Positions 16,110 through 25,066 of a stretch of DNA of 41,108 bases are shown here, one piece after another. The stretch spans positions 1 to 41,108 of the forward strand of contig JAFGDK010000016.1 of the NCBI GenBank assembly GCA_016932165.1. Direction: 5' to 3'. Position 1 is the first letter of the stretch; each line of letters starts with the position of its first letter. The translations under genes and the position numbers were made by a program. This stretch comes from Anaerolineales bacterium. Its GTDB lineage: Bacteria > Chloroflexota > Anaerolineae > Anaerolineales > UBA11579. Below the pieces are notes generated by a model. It ran no database searches. It was not told the DNA's origin and was given only the letters and a program-made list of their open reading frames with translations.

Positions 16110-17012
16110 GTGGAATTCCCTATCGCAGGTGTCACGGTTGATCCTATCGCCCTGATGGTCATCGGGTTCATCGTCGGGGTGCTGGGCGGCTTCTTTGGGG
16201 TTGGCGGCGGTTTCCTGGCTGCCCCCTTCATGTTCTGGATTGGCGTACCGATGAACTTTGTGGTTGGCACCGATCTGGCCCATATGACCGGTAAATCGAT
16301 TGTGGCTTTCAAACGCCACCGTGCCCTGGGGCATGTGGATATGAAGCTGGGCGCCTTGATGATTCTCGGCACCATGGTAGGTGTGGAGATCGGCGCCCAG
16401 GTGATCGAACACCTCGAAGCGCGCCAATCAGTCGACATGGTAATTGGGATCATCTACATTGTCATTCTTGCTCTGGTCACTATGTTTACCGCCTACGAGG
16501 CAGTCCGTTCATTGCGGATGATGCAAAGCGATCAAATTGATGTCAAGGACGTGATTGGCTTCCAGGGGATCGCAAAAAGGATCTCCAGCATCCGCATCCC
16601 GCCAATGATCTCTTTTCCGGCGTCAGGAATCAAGGAGATTTCGGTGTGGATGGTGGTGGGTGTTGGGCTGTTCACCGGCGTTCTCTCAGGGATGCTTGGG
16701 GTAGGCGGCGGGTTTGTGCGCATGCCAATGTTGGTCTATGTTCTCGGCATCCCCACCCATGTGGCTGTGGGCACAGACCTGTTTGAGATCATCTTTTCAG
16801 CCGGCTACGGCACCCTCACCCATGCAATCAAAGGCAATGTGGATATCATCATGGCTCTGGCGATGCATACTGGTGCCGCCATCGGCGCACAGATCGGAGC
16901 AGTCTCAACCCAATACTTCACCGGGCCGCGCATCCGGTTATTCTTCTCATTTTTACCCCTGATTGGGATTTTGATGGTCGTCTTGCGTCTGACAGGCGTG
17001 ATCGCAGTATAA
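16110..17012 (+). CDS. TauE/SafE-family sulfite/anion exporter
   Basis: A 300-residue inner-membrane protein with about eight helices in two homologous halves, each marked by the family signature: GFFGVGGGFLAAPF near residue 27 and GMLGVGGGFVRMPML near residue 195, followed by a VGTDL motif in each half (VVGTDLAHM, AVGTDLFEI). Members export sulfite, sulfoacetate or related anions, or act as permeases of unknown substrate. The start is GTG 16110, supported by AGGAG seven bases upstream. A cytoplasmic insert of about 50 residues (around 140-175) links the halves. Followed 17 bases later by a tandem universal stress protein, a pairing that suggests stress- or energy-regulated transport. Confidence 0.92.
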   Translation: MEFPIAGVTVDPIALMVIGFIVGVLGGFFGVGGGFLAAPFMFWIGVPMNFVVGTDLAHMTGKSIVAFKRHRALGHVDMKLGALMILGTMVGVEIGAQVIEHLEARQSVDMVIGIIYIVILALVTMFTAYEAVRSLRMMQSDQIDVKDVIGFQGIAKRISSIRIPPMISFPASGIKEISVWMVVGVGLFTGVLSGMLGVGGGFVRMPMLVYVLGIPTHVAVGTDLFEIIFSAGYGTLTHAIKGNVDIIMALAMHTGAAIGAQIGAVSTQYFTGPRIRLFFSFLPLIGILMVVLRLTGVIAV

Positions 17013-17029
17013 ACAGGAAAGGGATAGCA

Positions 17030-17848
17030 ATGAAAATCTTATATCTGGTCCCCAACCAGGAAATGTCTCCCATCACCACCCGGTTTGCCGCCAGAGTAGC
17101 CACGCGCATAGGGGCAGGCGTTGATGTGCTGGTTGTATCCCCAGATCAAGAAGTCCTCGAAAGAGCCGAGGCTACCCTGGCCAGTTCGAAGGAAAATTTC
17201 AGCACCGTACCGTTGACCGCTGAATTTATCGCCGGCGATCCATTGGCCGCCTTTGAGCAAGCCCTCCAAAAGGACAATTACGAACTGCTTCTCATCCGGG
17301 TGAACCGCAGAAAGCACCTGATCCCCACACCGTTCAGATTCATGATCAACAAGATCATAAAACGGTCCCCCATCCCCATTTTGATGGTGCGCCAGACCAG
17401 CGAAGATCTGAACCACATGCTGGTTTGCACCGGTGGTTTGGAGAAATCCGAACCGGTAGTCGCCCTCAGCGCCAGGCTGGCCAGTCAGGCAGGCTTGCAC
17501 GCTTCCCTGCTGACCGTTTCAACAGCGGTGCCTAGCATGTACACCGGCATGGAGGAAATGGAAGAGACCATTGAGGAGATGCTGGAAACTGAAACCCCGC
17601 TGGCCCGGCACCTGCGCCGCTGCGCCAGTCTGTTGACCGAGAAGGGGATTGATGCTGAAATCAAGGTCCGCCACGGAGATGTGGTCGAAGCGATCCTTGA
17701 AGAAACCGCGTCTGGTAAATACGATCTGATTGTCCTTGGCTCAAGTGAGAGCTGGACCCTGCAAGGTCTGCTGCTGGGAAACGTCACCCAGCAAATTATC
17801 AACCGCGCCCCCTGTGCTGTATTGGTGGTCAAACACCTGGTGGAATAA
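17030..17848 (+). CDS. Tandem universal stress protein
   Basis: A 272-residue cytoplasmic protein made of two UspA-like domains (about 1-120 and 128-272). The first is degenerate. The second ends in GSSESWTLQGLLLG-NVTQ, which matches the position of the ATP-binding G-2x-G-9x-G-S/T motif but has Glu where the second glycine should be and Asn after the third, so nucleotide binding may be weakened. An acidic insert (EEMEETIEEMLETE) lies in the second domain. It is the last gene of the TauE/SafE operon; a small transporter-associated Usp protein usually modulates activity of its partner, which is inferred here. Confidence 0.88.
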   Translation: MKILYLVPNQEMSPITTRFAARVATRIGAGVDVLVVSPDQEVLERAEATLASSKENFSTVPLTAEFIAGDPLAAFEQALQKDNYELLLIRVNRRKHLIPTPFRFMINKIIKRSPIPILMVRQTSEDLNHMLVCTGGLEKSEPVVALSARLASQAGLHASLLTVSTAVPSMYTGMEEMEETIEEMLETETPLARHLRRCASLLTEKGIDAEIKVRHGDVVEAILEETASGKYDLIVLGSSESWTLQGLLLGNVTQQIINRAPCAVLVVKHLVE

Positions 17849-17985
17849 GTTTTTAACCAGCTGTCGGCCGGGTTGTGTGAGAAATCTCTGGGAGAAAAAC
17901 GAAGGGTTCCAATGGCCTAATTTCAGATAAGATTTTCCTCACTTAATTGAAACAAAACTCTAACATTCTTTTCAACGTCTTATGG

Positions 17986-17991
17986 TAATAT
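17986..17991 (+). promoter_or_regulatory. -10 hexamer placing transcription start at the ATG (leaderless)
   Basis: TAATAT at 17986-17991 is nine bases before the ATG at 18001, so transcription would start at or next to the start codon. No ribosome binding site lies between. A clear -35 is missing. Confidence 0.4.
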
Positions 17992-18000
17992 GAAACCACT

Positions 18001-18423
18001 ATGGAAGACAGCAAGATCACAATAATCGAAGGTCCAACACCCACCTTTGAAGTGGTATATGACACCTGGGCAAACGGCATTGTGGATGGTTCGAGCCTCG
18101 CCAGCGTGGCAGTTACCAGGCTGCGAACGGCCAATGGCCATAAGCTGGTTGAACGCTGCTACCGGGCATGGAACCGAAAAGACCCGATTCACCTTGAATT
18201 CCGGGGAAATGACGGGCTCCCGCAGGAGGTCCCGATTGTGGCAGCCCAGGCAGCTGAGACAGATGAAGGCGACGTACTCCTCCTGTGGGTGCGCCTCTCT
18301 GAGAACGATCTGGTGATCGACTTCGTCTACGAAGACGACGAGGATTTTGATGACTTTGATGACTACGATGATGACGACTTTGATGATGATGACGATTATG
18401 ATGATGGCGAGATTGGGTTTTAA
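18001..18423 (+). CDS. Hypothetical protein with polyaspartate C-terminal tail
   Basis: A 140-residue protein. Residues 1-108 look like a compact beta-rich domain (repeated short strands, e.g. PTFEVVYDTW, VLLLWVRLSENDLVIDFVY); the last ~30 residues are almost entirely Asp with scattered Tyr and Phe, ending DDGEIGF. I recognise no family. The tail resembles acidic tails that bind basic proteins, calcium or other cations, or that mimic nucleic acid; none of these is shown. Initiation is probably leaderless (see 17986). It is a single-gene unit ended by a strong terminator at 18452-18478. Confidence 0.8.
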   Translation: MEDSKITIIEGPTPTFEVVYDTWANGIVDGSSLASVAVTRLRTANGHKLVERCYRAWNRKDPIHLEFRGNDGLPQEVPIVAAQAAETDEGDVLLLWVRLSENDLVIDFVYEDDEDFDDFDDYDDDDFDDDDDYDDGEIGF

Positions 18424-18451
18424 CCACTGCCTGCATCAACAACTAAATCAA

Positions 18452-18478
18452 AACAGACCGCCCGAATGGCGGTCTGTT
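18452..18478 (+). terminator. Rho-independent terminator-like hairpin
   Basis: AACAGACCGCC (18452-18462), loop CGAAT, GGCGGTCTGTT (18468-18478): an 11-bp perfect stem 28 bases after the stop codon, then GCTTTCTCC. The U-run is short but the stem is strong. It also lies before the convergent 18508 gene and could act on both strands. Confidence 0.75.
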
Positions 18479-18507
18479 GCTTTCTCCGCTGCGTTGTTGA
18501 TCAGGTA

Positions 18508-18879
18508 TTATAGGTGGGCACCAAACTGACACAGACTCAGCGCCATAGATGCCAAAACTTTAGTGTCAATGGACTGGGCAAAATTATAGGTCTGCAGGCG
18601 CCCCCGGCAAATATCGGTAAACCCATCAGTTGAAACCAGGAAAAGCACTGAGTTATCCAGCCGGCGGTGGGCGTTGATCTGGCGCACGATCACTTCACCG
18701 GGCATATCCGGCAGGTTGCAGTCGATCAAGATCAAATCTGGGGTAGTGAAGGCCAGCTGCACCTGGGCGCGCGCCCCTGTGAAGATAATCTCCACCTGGA
18801 ACCCGGCAGACTGCAGCGCCTGCTGGTAATATTTGGCCTGTTGTTGGTCGCCTGTCACGATCAGGGCATATGCGTTCAT
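18508..18879 (-). CDS. Stand-alone receiver-domain protein
   Basis: A 123-residue single-domain response-regulator receiver. The phosphoacceptor Asp is D53 (LILIDCNLPDMPG), with one acidic residue near the N-terminus (D11) and the Ser/Thr switch at S83-T84; the conserved Lys of the last strand is not in its usual 'K-P' context. I chose the second of two adjacent ATGs (18879) because GGAGG then lies six bases upstream. It has no output domain and no kinase neighbour. Such proteins act by protein-protein contact; the partner here is unknown. Confidence 0.82.
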   Translation of the reverse strand: MNAYALIVTGDQQQAKYYQQALQSAGFQVEIIFTGARAQVQLAFTTPDLILIDCNLPDMPGEVIVRQINAHRRLDNSVLFLVSTDGFTDICRGRLQTYNFAQSIDTKVLASMALSLCQFGAHL

Positions 18880-18996
18880 CATCCACCTCCCTGGTCTTAG
18901 GGTAGCATGGTTGTTTCTTTTTCACTATAACGGATTTATGTCAATTTAGTTGCTAAAATCAGTACCTTTATCCTACTCCTCTAACCCGCTGTTAAT

Positions 18997-19593
18997 TTAT
19001 TTCCCCAATTTTAGCAGCAGCAAGCCTGTCTTTTGGGCATATTGCTGATAGGCTTCACCAAATTCCTCTCGAAGCATCTCCTCTTCTTTACCCATCCGGT
19101 TGATCACCAGGATGCCGAAAAAGAGCAGGGGGATGAAGGTCAGAATCCAGTGGCTGGCAATCAGCCCGCCGCCGAGGTAATTCATCAGGTAAGCTGTGTA
19201 GATTGGGTGCCGGATCAGACGGTAGGGGCCACTGGTGACCAGGGTTTGATTCTCACGCGTGCCAACGAACGAATTAAAGCTCACATCCAGATGGTGGTGA
19301 GCCGACCACAACAGGGCAATTCCCCCGGCCAGCAGACCAACGCCCACCCAGCGCAGCCAGTCTGGATAGTGGAAGATATAAGCAAATTTGAACGCATTTG
19401 GCGCCAGGATGTAAGCCCCGCCAAAGACCATCGAGGTCAGCGCGGCCATCGCTCCTGCGATCAAGTCCAGCTTGCCCTCGCGCATCTCAAATTTGCGCTC
19501 ATCTTTGAGCACCTTGCGCTGATAGTAGACCCGTACCCCCATCATGAAGAAGAATGCCACCAGCATCAAAATCCGGTAAACAAGTTCATTCAT
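18997..19593 (-). CDS. ICMT-like membrane methyltransferase family protein
   Basis: A 198-residue membrane protein with about five helices. The C-terminal half has the isoprenylcysteine carboxyl methyltransferase/phospholipid methyltransferase pattern: 'LVTSGPYRLIRHPIYTAYLM', then a hydrophobic pair and E-E-E-M-L-R-E-E-F-G near the end. These residues form the SAM pocket in the family. I chose the inner ATG (19593) because AAGGAG lies nine bases upstream of it but directly abuts the outer ATG. Bacterial members modify small isoprenoid or lipid substrates; the substrate here is unknown. It is a single gene, preceded by a possible regulatory palindrome. Confidence 0.85.
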   Translation of the reverse strand: MNELVYRILMLVAFFFMMGVRVYYQRKVLKDERKFEMREGKLDLIAGAMAALTSMVFGGAYILAPNAFKFAYIFHYPDWLRWVGVGLLAGGIALLWSAHHHLDVSFNSFVGTRENQTLVTSGPYRLIRHPIYTAYLMNYLGGGLIASHWILTFIPLLFFGILVINRMGKEEEMLREEFGEAYQQYAQKTGLLLLKLGK

Positions 19594-19630
19594 CGCAGCC
19601 ATCTCCTTGTGTGAATAGATCGCTGCTAAT

Positions 19631-19676
19631 ATTATACTATATTAAAAATAAATTTAGGTAACACTAATTATTAGTG
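19631..19676 (-). promoter_or_regulatory. -10 hexamer and palindrome upstream of ICMT-like gene
   Basis: Minus-strand TATAAT at 19631-19636, and a 15-bp palindrome CACTAAT-T-ATTAGTG at 19662-19676, which would lie just upstream of or over the -35 region. Spacing makes an operator plausible. No regulator gene is adjacent. Confidence 0.4.
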
Positions 19677-19717
19677 GGTTTTAAATCTGCCTGGCGCCCC
19701 CATCCCCAGGTGGCCGG

Positions 19718-21367
19718 TCATTTTTCCTTCTTATCCAACCTGATCTTCACCGGCTGGTTGTGGATTTTGTACGCACTCTTCATCCCCAGCACCTTGCCGG
19801 CAAACTCCTCTGGCACGTCCACCAGGGTGAAATCCTGAAGAATGATGATCTTGCCTAATGTGTGCCCAGGAATATTGGCATATCCAGCGATTGTGGCGAC
19901 GATGTCATTTGGGCGGATGCCGTTCGCCTTGCCCCGATCAAGTTTCAAACGCACCATTCCTGCTTCATACGAACCCCTGCCTTTTCCTTGACGTGCGGCA
20001 GGGCGCCGCGCCGCCCCCTTACCATGGCCTTCCTTGATGCGCCGGGCGCGCACCTCGCTCACTTCTTCGATCGGACGCTGTTTCTCCTCAGAACGGGCCA
20101 GCTTGAGCGCCACCGCAGCGACCATCACCGGATCATGCCCCGCCTCTATCAGATCCCTTACGATCTCCTGTTCGCGCTTGCAGCGGTCACGCTGCAGCCA
20201 TACCATCATGTTCTCCAGCAGGTCGGCTTCCCTCTTTTCCAAGATCTCCTGCACTGTGGGGATCTCGCCCCGAGCGATCTGCTGTTTGGTGTAATTTTCA
20301 ATCTTTCGGATCCGGAATTGCTCGCTTGGGGTTACCAAGCTGATGGCAATGCCCGTCTTACCGGCGCGTCCGGTTCGTCCGATGCGGTGTACATAGTTTT
20401 CTATATCGTTCGGCAGGTCAAAATTAAATACATGAGAAATATCTTCAATATCCAGGCCGCGGGCAGCCACATCAGTTGCCACCAGCACCTTGGTTTGTCC
20501 GATGCGGAAACGGTTGAGCACCTGGGTGCGGATATCCTGGCTCAGATCTCCATTCAGCGCTTCGGCAGGGAAACCGCGCCGGATCAGTTCATTGGCCAGG
20601 TCCCCGGTATCGATGCGTGTGCGTGCAAAGATCAAAGCCCGGCTGATCTTCTCAGTCTCAAACAACCGGGTTAGAGCAGCCAATTTATCCTCACTATTCA
20701 CCAGGTAATATCGCTGCTCAATGGCGTTGACTGTCAGTTCCTTAAATTTGGTGCGCACCGTCTGCGGATTGCGCATGTATGCCGCTGCGGTTTGCTGAAT
20801 CCTATCCGGGATCGTGGCAGAGAACAGGGACGTTTGGCGTTCGGACGGGGTTTCACTCAATATCGCCTCAATATCTTCAATGAACCCCATGCTGAGCATC
20901 TCATCGGCTTCATCCAGTACGACGGTCTTCACGCCGCTGATATCCAGCTTCTTCTGACGAATCAGATCAAGCAAGCGGCCAGGTGTACCGATGACAATAT
21001 CCACACCCTGCGCCAGCCGCCTGGTCTGATGGGTGTAGGATTGTCCCCCGTAGATGGCTGCTACTCTTACACCTTTGCCCTGCCCGTAGCGGTAGATCGC
21101 ATTCGAGACCTGCATTGCCAGCTCGCGTGTGGGGGCAACCACCAGCCCCTGAATCTGATCGCGCTCCGGTACCAATCTCTGAATCATCGGCAGGGCAAAG
21201 GCAGCTGTCTTACCAGTGCCCGTCTTGGACTGTGCCACCACATCCTGACCATCCATCAACAGTGGAATCACAGATATCTGGACCGGGGTGGGCTGCTCGT
21301 AGCCTAAGTGCACCAAGGTCTCAACTAATTGGGGGTCTAACCCCAGTTGGGAAAATTCATTTGTCAC
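19718..21367 (-). CDS. DEAD-box ATP-dependent RNA helicase
   Basis: A 549-residue RNA helicase. Motifs in order: Q motif PTPVQ (26-30), Walker A SKTGTGKT (47-54), PTREL (79-83), TPGR (128-131), DEAD (152-155), SAT (183-185), and ARGLD / HRIGRTGRAGK in the second RecA domain. The C-terminus (~470-540) looks like the DbpA/CsdA RNA-binding domain that directs binding to ribosomal RNA. Length and order match CsdA/DeaD family proteins, used in ribosome assembly and cold response. Between the helicase core and the RNA-binding domain is a basic linker 'GHGKGAARRPAARQGKG'. It stands alone between the ICMT-like and HAD genes. Confidence 0.95.
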   Translation of the reverse strand: MTNEFSQLGLDPQLVETLVHLGYEQPTPVQISVIPLLMDGQDVVAQSKTGTGKTAAFALPMIQRLVPERDQIQGLVVAPTRELAMQVSNAIYRYGQGKGVRVAAIYGGQSYTHQTRRLAQGVDIVIGTPGRLLDLIRQKKLDISGVKTVVLDEADEMLSMGFIEDIEAILSETPSERQTSLFSATIPDRIQQTAAAYMRNPQTVRTKFKELTVNAIEQRYYLVNSEDKLAALTRLFETEKISRALIFARTRIDTGDLANELIRRGFPAEALNGDLSQDIRTQVLNRFRIGQTKVLVATDVAARGLDIEDISHVFNFDLPNDIENYVHRIGRTGRAGKTGIAISLVTPSEQFRIRKIENYTKQQIARGEIPTVQEILEKREADLLENMMVWLQRDRCKREQEIVRDLIEAGHDPVMVAAVALKLARSEEKQRPIEEVSEVRARRIKEGHGKGAARRPAARQGKGRGSYEAGMVRLKLDRGKANGIRPNDIVATIAGYANIPGHTLGKIIILQDFTLVDVPEEFAGKVLGMKSAYKIHNQPVKIRLDKKEK

Positions 21368-21526
21368 AATTTACTCCTATTGCGTTTTGACAAATTCGCA
21401 TTCCCGAGGTGCGCTCTCAGTGATCCCCTGCCTGTGGCAAGAAATGCGCCATTGAGATGTTACGAAAGAGAGGAAAATTTCAAAACGTGCATTTTCTGGT
21501 TTTGTTTGAACCAGCGGGCAAGTATA

Positions 21527-22273
21527 TCACGGATTGTGATCTAACCCGAGCAATCCTAACAATTCCCCAATCTCGCAAATCGTTAGACAGTCCGGCTCGG
21601 GGAAGATGCGCTCCCGGTCGATCAGCACAGCCTGCATCCCGGCCCTTTGCGCGCCGATGATATCGGCATAGTAGTTGTCGCCGACATAGATTGTCTCAGC
21701 CGGTACTGATCCAGCCATCCCCATGCTGTAGTAGAAAGCCTCCGGGTCAGGCTTCCAACTGCCGATGTAGCCAGCCACCACGCAGAAATCCAGCTCAGCC
21801 GCCAGCCCGCTCGCTTGCAGATATTCGGTCGGCGGGTCAGAGCGGTTGGTCAGCAGCCCTGCCTTCATACCTGCTTGCTTGATCTGCCGGATGGTGGGCA
21901 CCACATCGGCGGGGATGTGATCTTGCGGGCGGTACTTGGCCTGCATATGCTCGTGCAGTTTAGAAGCCAGTTCATGCACCTGCACCGGGTCGGCGCCCAG
22001 GCTTTCCAGGGTGCGGCGGGCGTAATTCTCCCAGAAGGCCCTTTCCCCCTTGCCATAGGTTTGCTGGTCCAGCAGCAGGTTCTCAGAACTGGCCCAGTAG
22101 CGGTGCGCCCACTGGCGGGTTTTCACCAGGCATTCCGGTGTGCATGAGACCCCCAGCTTTACCGCTTTTTCGAGCATAAAGCTGTCCCCGCCGGGGATGC
22201 TGTATCGCAGCGTGCCATCCAGGTCGAAGATCACCGTGGTGATTGGTTGTCCGTTGAGGTGAAGTTCAGTCAT
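21527..22273 (-). CDS. HAD-superfamily hydrolase
   Basis: A 248-residue haloacid-dehalogenase-type phosphatase. Motif I 'VIFDLDGTL' (near 13-21) gives the nucleophile Asp, motif II 'GLLTNRSD' near 139, motif III Lys in 'KPDPEAF' near 174 and motif IV 'YVGDNYYADIIGA' near 196. A helical cap of about 90 residues after motif I fits subfamily IA, like phosphoglycolate phosphatase. The natural substrate cannot be read from sequence. It stands divergent to ftsK across a 362-base intergenic region. Confidence 0.9.
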   Translation of the reverse strand: MTELHLNGQPITTVIFDLDGTLRYSIPGGDSFMLEKAVKLGVSCTPECLVKTRQWAHRYWASSENLLLDQQTYGKGERAFWENYARRTLESLGADPVQVHELASKLHEHMQAKYRPQDHIPADVVPTIRQIKQAGMKAGLLTNRSDPPTEYLQASGLAAELDFCVVAGYIGSWKPDPEAFYYSMGMAGSVPAETIYVGDNYYADIIGAQRAGMQAVLIDRERIFPEPDCLTICEIGELLGLLGLDHNP

Positions 22274-22635
22274 TGGTCCGCCTTTGAGGGGATTTAGTTT
22301 AGCAGGAATTCGGAGCGAATTATATCAGAAGGATAACATCGCGATCCGCCCTGTTTAAGGGGAGGTCGCTGACCAGGTCAGCGGGAGGGGGTCTGTCCGC
22401 AAAAGTGCGGCACAGGTTCAGTCACTGGCGTAAATATGAGCCGGTGGGGTTATTGCCCCGCCATCCAGTACGAAACCAAGGGCTTCGAGTTTGAGTTAAG
22501 CAAAAACATTCGGCAGAAGCCGAATGTCACTCCCATAGCAAACCGCAAGTTTACGTACTCCCCTAAAAGCCAATACAGAACAAACATGCTATAATTTTTC
22601 TATTCGGGGCTGCACAACCCCCGCTTAGGAGTTCA
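22274..22635. repeat. Intergenic region with degenerate repeat units and hairpins
   Basis: Holds a degenerate palindromic-repeat fragment at about 22340-22400 (GGGGAGG then GGGGGTCTGTCCGC), similar in tail to the copies at 524 and 4340, and a perfect 9-bp hairpin ACATTCGGC-AGAA-GCCGAATGT at 22506-22527. Neither flanking gene ends here, so the hairpin is not an ordinary terminator. The ftsK promoter lies at its right end. Confidence 0.6.
22587..22595 (+). promoter_or_regulatory. Extended -10 promoter of ftsK
   Basis: TGCTATAAT at 22587-22595 is a perfect extended -10 element, 41 bases before the ATG. The expected -35 window has no match, which is normal for extended -10 promoters. GGAG at 22628-22631 is the ribosome binding site, five bases before the ATG. 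Confidence 0.6.
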
Positions 22636-24987
22636 ATGGCAAAACGAAAGTCTGGCAGAAGAAGAAAAAAATCAAGCATCCTCACCGGGCTGCAAAACGC
22701 CCTCAAGCCCAAGCCAAAGCCGGCTGCGGCACGCAAACAACCCGCTAAACAAGCCGCCCAAAAAACCGCCAGCCAACCGGCCGGCATGTCCCTGGACCGC
22801 AAGCTGGATATCACCGGCGTGGCTTTGATCCTCATCGGCGGGCTGACCCTCTTCGGGCTGCTCTCACCGAGCCGCAGCGGGATTGCGGCCGCCTGGGTCA
22901 ATATTTGGCGGTCCGCCTTTGGTTGGGGGGTCTATATTTTTCCTCTGGCCCTGATCCTGATCGGCATCTGGCTGGTGGCGCGCAACTTCGAGAACGTCCC
23001 CCGCCCAGACCTGGAACGCCTGATCGGCGTCAGCGTGCTCTTCATCCTGCTGCTGGTGGTACTGCATACCCTCATCTCCCCCGCCGACCCGTTGATCGCC
23101 CGAGAGCTTGCCGATCAGGGCAAAGGAGGCGGTAGGATCGGCGCCGGGCTGATGATCTTTTTGGCAACCGGGCTGGGGATGACTGGGTTGGTCTTGCTGG
23201 TCATCGCCAGCGGGATTATCGGACTGGCCCTGGCGTTGGACACCACAGTGGTTAACCTGTTCACCTGGCTGCCGCCGCTGGTCCTGCGCGTTCAAGACGC
23301 CTGGGATGAACGCCAGGCGCGCCGCAAGGAAGCCCGGGCAGCTCAAGCTGCCACACACCCCGCCGGGGACTACACCCCTCCACCCGAACCAGATGTCCCC
23401 TCCCAGCCAATTGGACAGCCTGCCCGGCCGCTCGCTGAGACCCAGATTCACTCCGGTACGCAAATCTCCCCTCTGGCCCAGGCGGTCATCCAGCGCACCG
23501 ATTGGGTGCTGCCCCGGGTGGAAGATGTGCTGGAAAAAGGCGCCGATATCGACTTTGATGACGATCTCGACCGCCAACGCGCCGAGTTAATTGAGGAAAC
23601 CTTGGCTTCCTTTGGCGCCCCGGCGCACGTAGTGGAGATCAACCGCGGCCCGACCATCACCCAGTACGGCGTGGAACCAGATTTCATCGAAAATCGCAGC
23701 GGGCGCACCCGTGTCCGGGTGAGCAAGATCGCCTCCCTCGCCGATGACCTCTCGCTGGTGCTGGCTGCCCAGCGCATCCGCATCCAGGCCCCGGTGCCAG
23801 GTAAAGGCTACATTGGCATTGAGGTGCCCAACGAACAGATTGCAGTCGTCGCACTGCGGGATGTGATCGAAAGCAAGGCCTACCGCCGGTTGAGCTCCCC
23901 GCTGCGTTTTGCCCTCGGCCAGGATGTGGCTGGTAACCCGGTTGCTGCTGATCTGGCCGGGATGCCCCACCTGTTGGTCGCCGGGGCTACTGGCTCCGGT
24001 AAGTCGGTATGCGTCAACGCCATCATCACCTGTATGATGATCCAGAATACCCCCGAGACGCTGCGCTTCATCATGGTGGACCCCAAGCGGGTCGAGCTGA
24101 CCGGATACAACGGCATCCCGCATCTGCTGGCCCCCGTGGTCACCGACATCGAGCGCGTGGTCGGCGTTTTGCAATGGGTCACCCGCGAGATGGACAGCCG
24201 CTACCAGAAATTTGCCGACGCCGGCGCCCGCAACATCGCCGACTACAACATGCGCGCTGCCGCCGAGAAATTCGCCAAGCTGCCTTTTTTGGTGCTGGTG
24301 ATTGACGAGCTGGCCGACCTGATGATGGTCGCCCCCGACCAGACTGAGCGGCTGATCACCCGCATGGCCCAGCTGGCGCGCGCCACCGGCATCCACCTGG
24401 TGATCTCCACCCAGCGACCCTCGGTAGATGTGGTCACCGGCCTGATCAAAGCCAACTTCCCGGCCCGGATCGCCTTTGCGGTCGCCTCCGGGACCGACAG
24501 CCGCGTGATCCTCGACCAGCCCGGCGCCGAACGCCTGCTGGGCAGCGGCGATATGCTCTTCCAGGCCCCCGACGCGCCTGCCCCGGTGCGCCTGCAGGGC
24601 GTGTTTGTCTCCGACCCGGAAATTTTGCGAGCCGTGCAGTACTGGCGCGCCTTCGCCGGCACCACCTCCATGGCTCCGGTCCCCACAGGTACCCCGGCCG
24701 ACGCCCCTCCCCCCAATGTGCCGCTCAAGCAGCAGGCTATCTGGAAGGAGATGGAAGAGCAGGAAGAAAAGGACCCGCTGTACCAAACAGCGTTAAGCTT
24801 GGTGCGCGAACGCGAAAGAGCCTCGATCTCGATGCTCCAGCGCCGCCTGAAGATCGGCTATACCCGCGCCGCCCGCCTGATCGAGCAGATGGAAGCAGAC
24901 GGGATCATCGGCCCCCCCACAGAAGGCTCCAAACCGCGCGAGGTGCTGGACTACGGCGACGAGCTTCCCCCCGCCGGGCAGGATTGA
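22636..24987 (+). CDS. ftsK: FtsK/SpoIIIE-type DNA translocase
   Basis: A 783-residue chromosome-segregation motor. The N-terminus is basic, followed by four transmembrane helices between about 50 and 215, and a short variable linker (not the very long Q/P linker of E. coli). The motor has an alpha/beta region with Walker A GATGSGKS (about 450-457), Walker B LVLVIDELADLM (about 553-564), and the C-terminal winged-helix gamma domain (from 'DPLYQTALSLVRE'), which recognises polarity sequences (KOPS/SRS-type). It pumps DNA across the closing septum. It is a single-gene unit with its own promoter. Confidence 0.96.
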   Translation: MAKRKSGRRRKKSSILTGLQNALKPKPKPAAARKQPAKQAAQKTASQPAGMSLDRKLDITGVALILIGGLTLFGLLSPSRSGIAAAWVNIWRSAFGWGVYIFPLALILIGIWLVARNFENVPRPDLERLIGVSVLFILLLVVLHTLISPADPLIARELADQGKGGGRIGAGLMIFLATGLGMTGLVLLVIASGIIGLALALDTTVVNLFTWLPPLVLRVQDAWDERQARRKEARAAQAATHPAGDYTPPPEPDVPSQPIGQPARPLAETQIHSGTQISPLAQAVIQRTDWVLPRVEDVLEKGADIDFDDDLDRQRAELIEETLASFGAPAHVVEINRGPTITQYGVEPDFIENRSGRTRVRVSKIASLADDLSLVLAAQRIRIQAPVPGKGYIGIEVPNEQIAVVALRDVIESKAYRRLSSPLRFALGQDVAGNPVAADLAGMPHLLVAGATGSGKSVCVNAIITCMMIQNTPETLRFIMVDPKRVELTGYNGIPHLLAPVVTDIERVVGVLQWVTREMDSRYQKFADAGARNIADYNMRAAAEKFAKLPFLVLVIDELADLMMVAPDQTERLITRMAQLARATGIHLVISTQRPSVDVVTGLIKANFPARIAFAVASGTDSRVILDQPGAERLLGSGDMLFQAPDAPAPVRLQGVFVSDPEILRAVQYWRAFAGTTSMAPVPTGTPADAPPPNVPLKQQAIWKEMEEQEEKDPLYQTALSLVRERERASISMLQRRLKIGYTRAARLIEQMEADGIIGPPTEGSKPREVLDYGDELPPAGQD

Positions 24988-25066
24988 TATCCCCGACCCA
25001 AAATCCCTCGTAGGGATATGCTAACTTCTCCACTATCCAGACACGCCTGACCAAAGGAACATCCCT

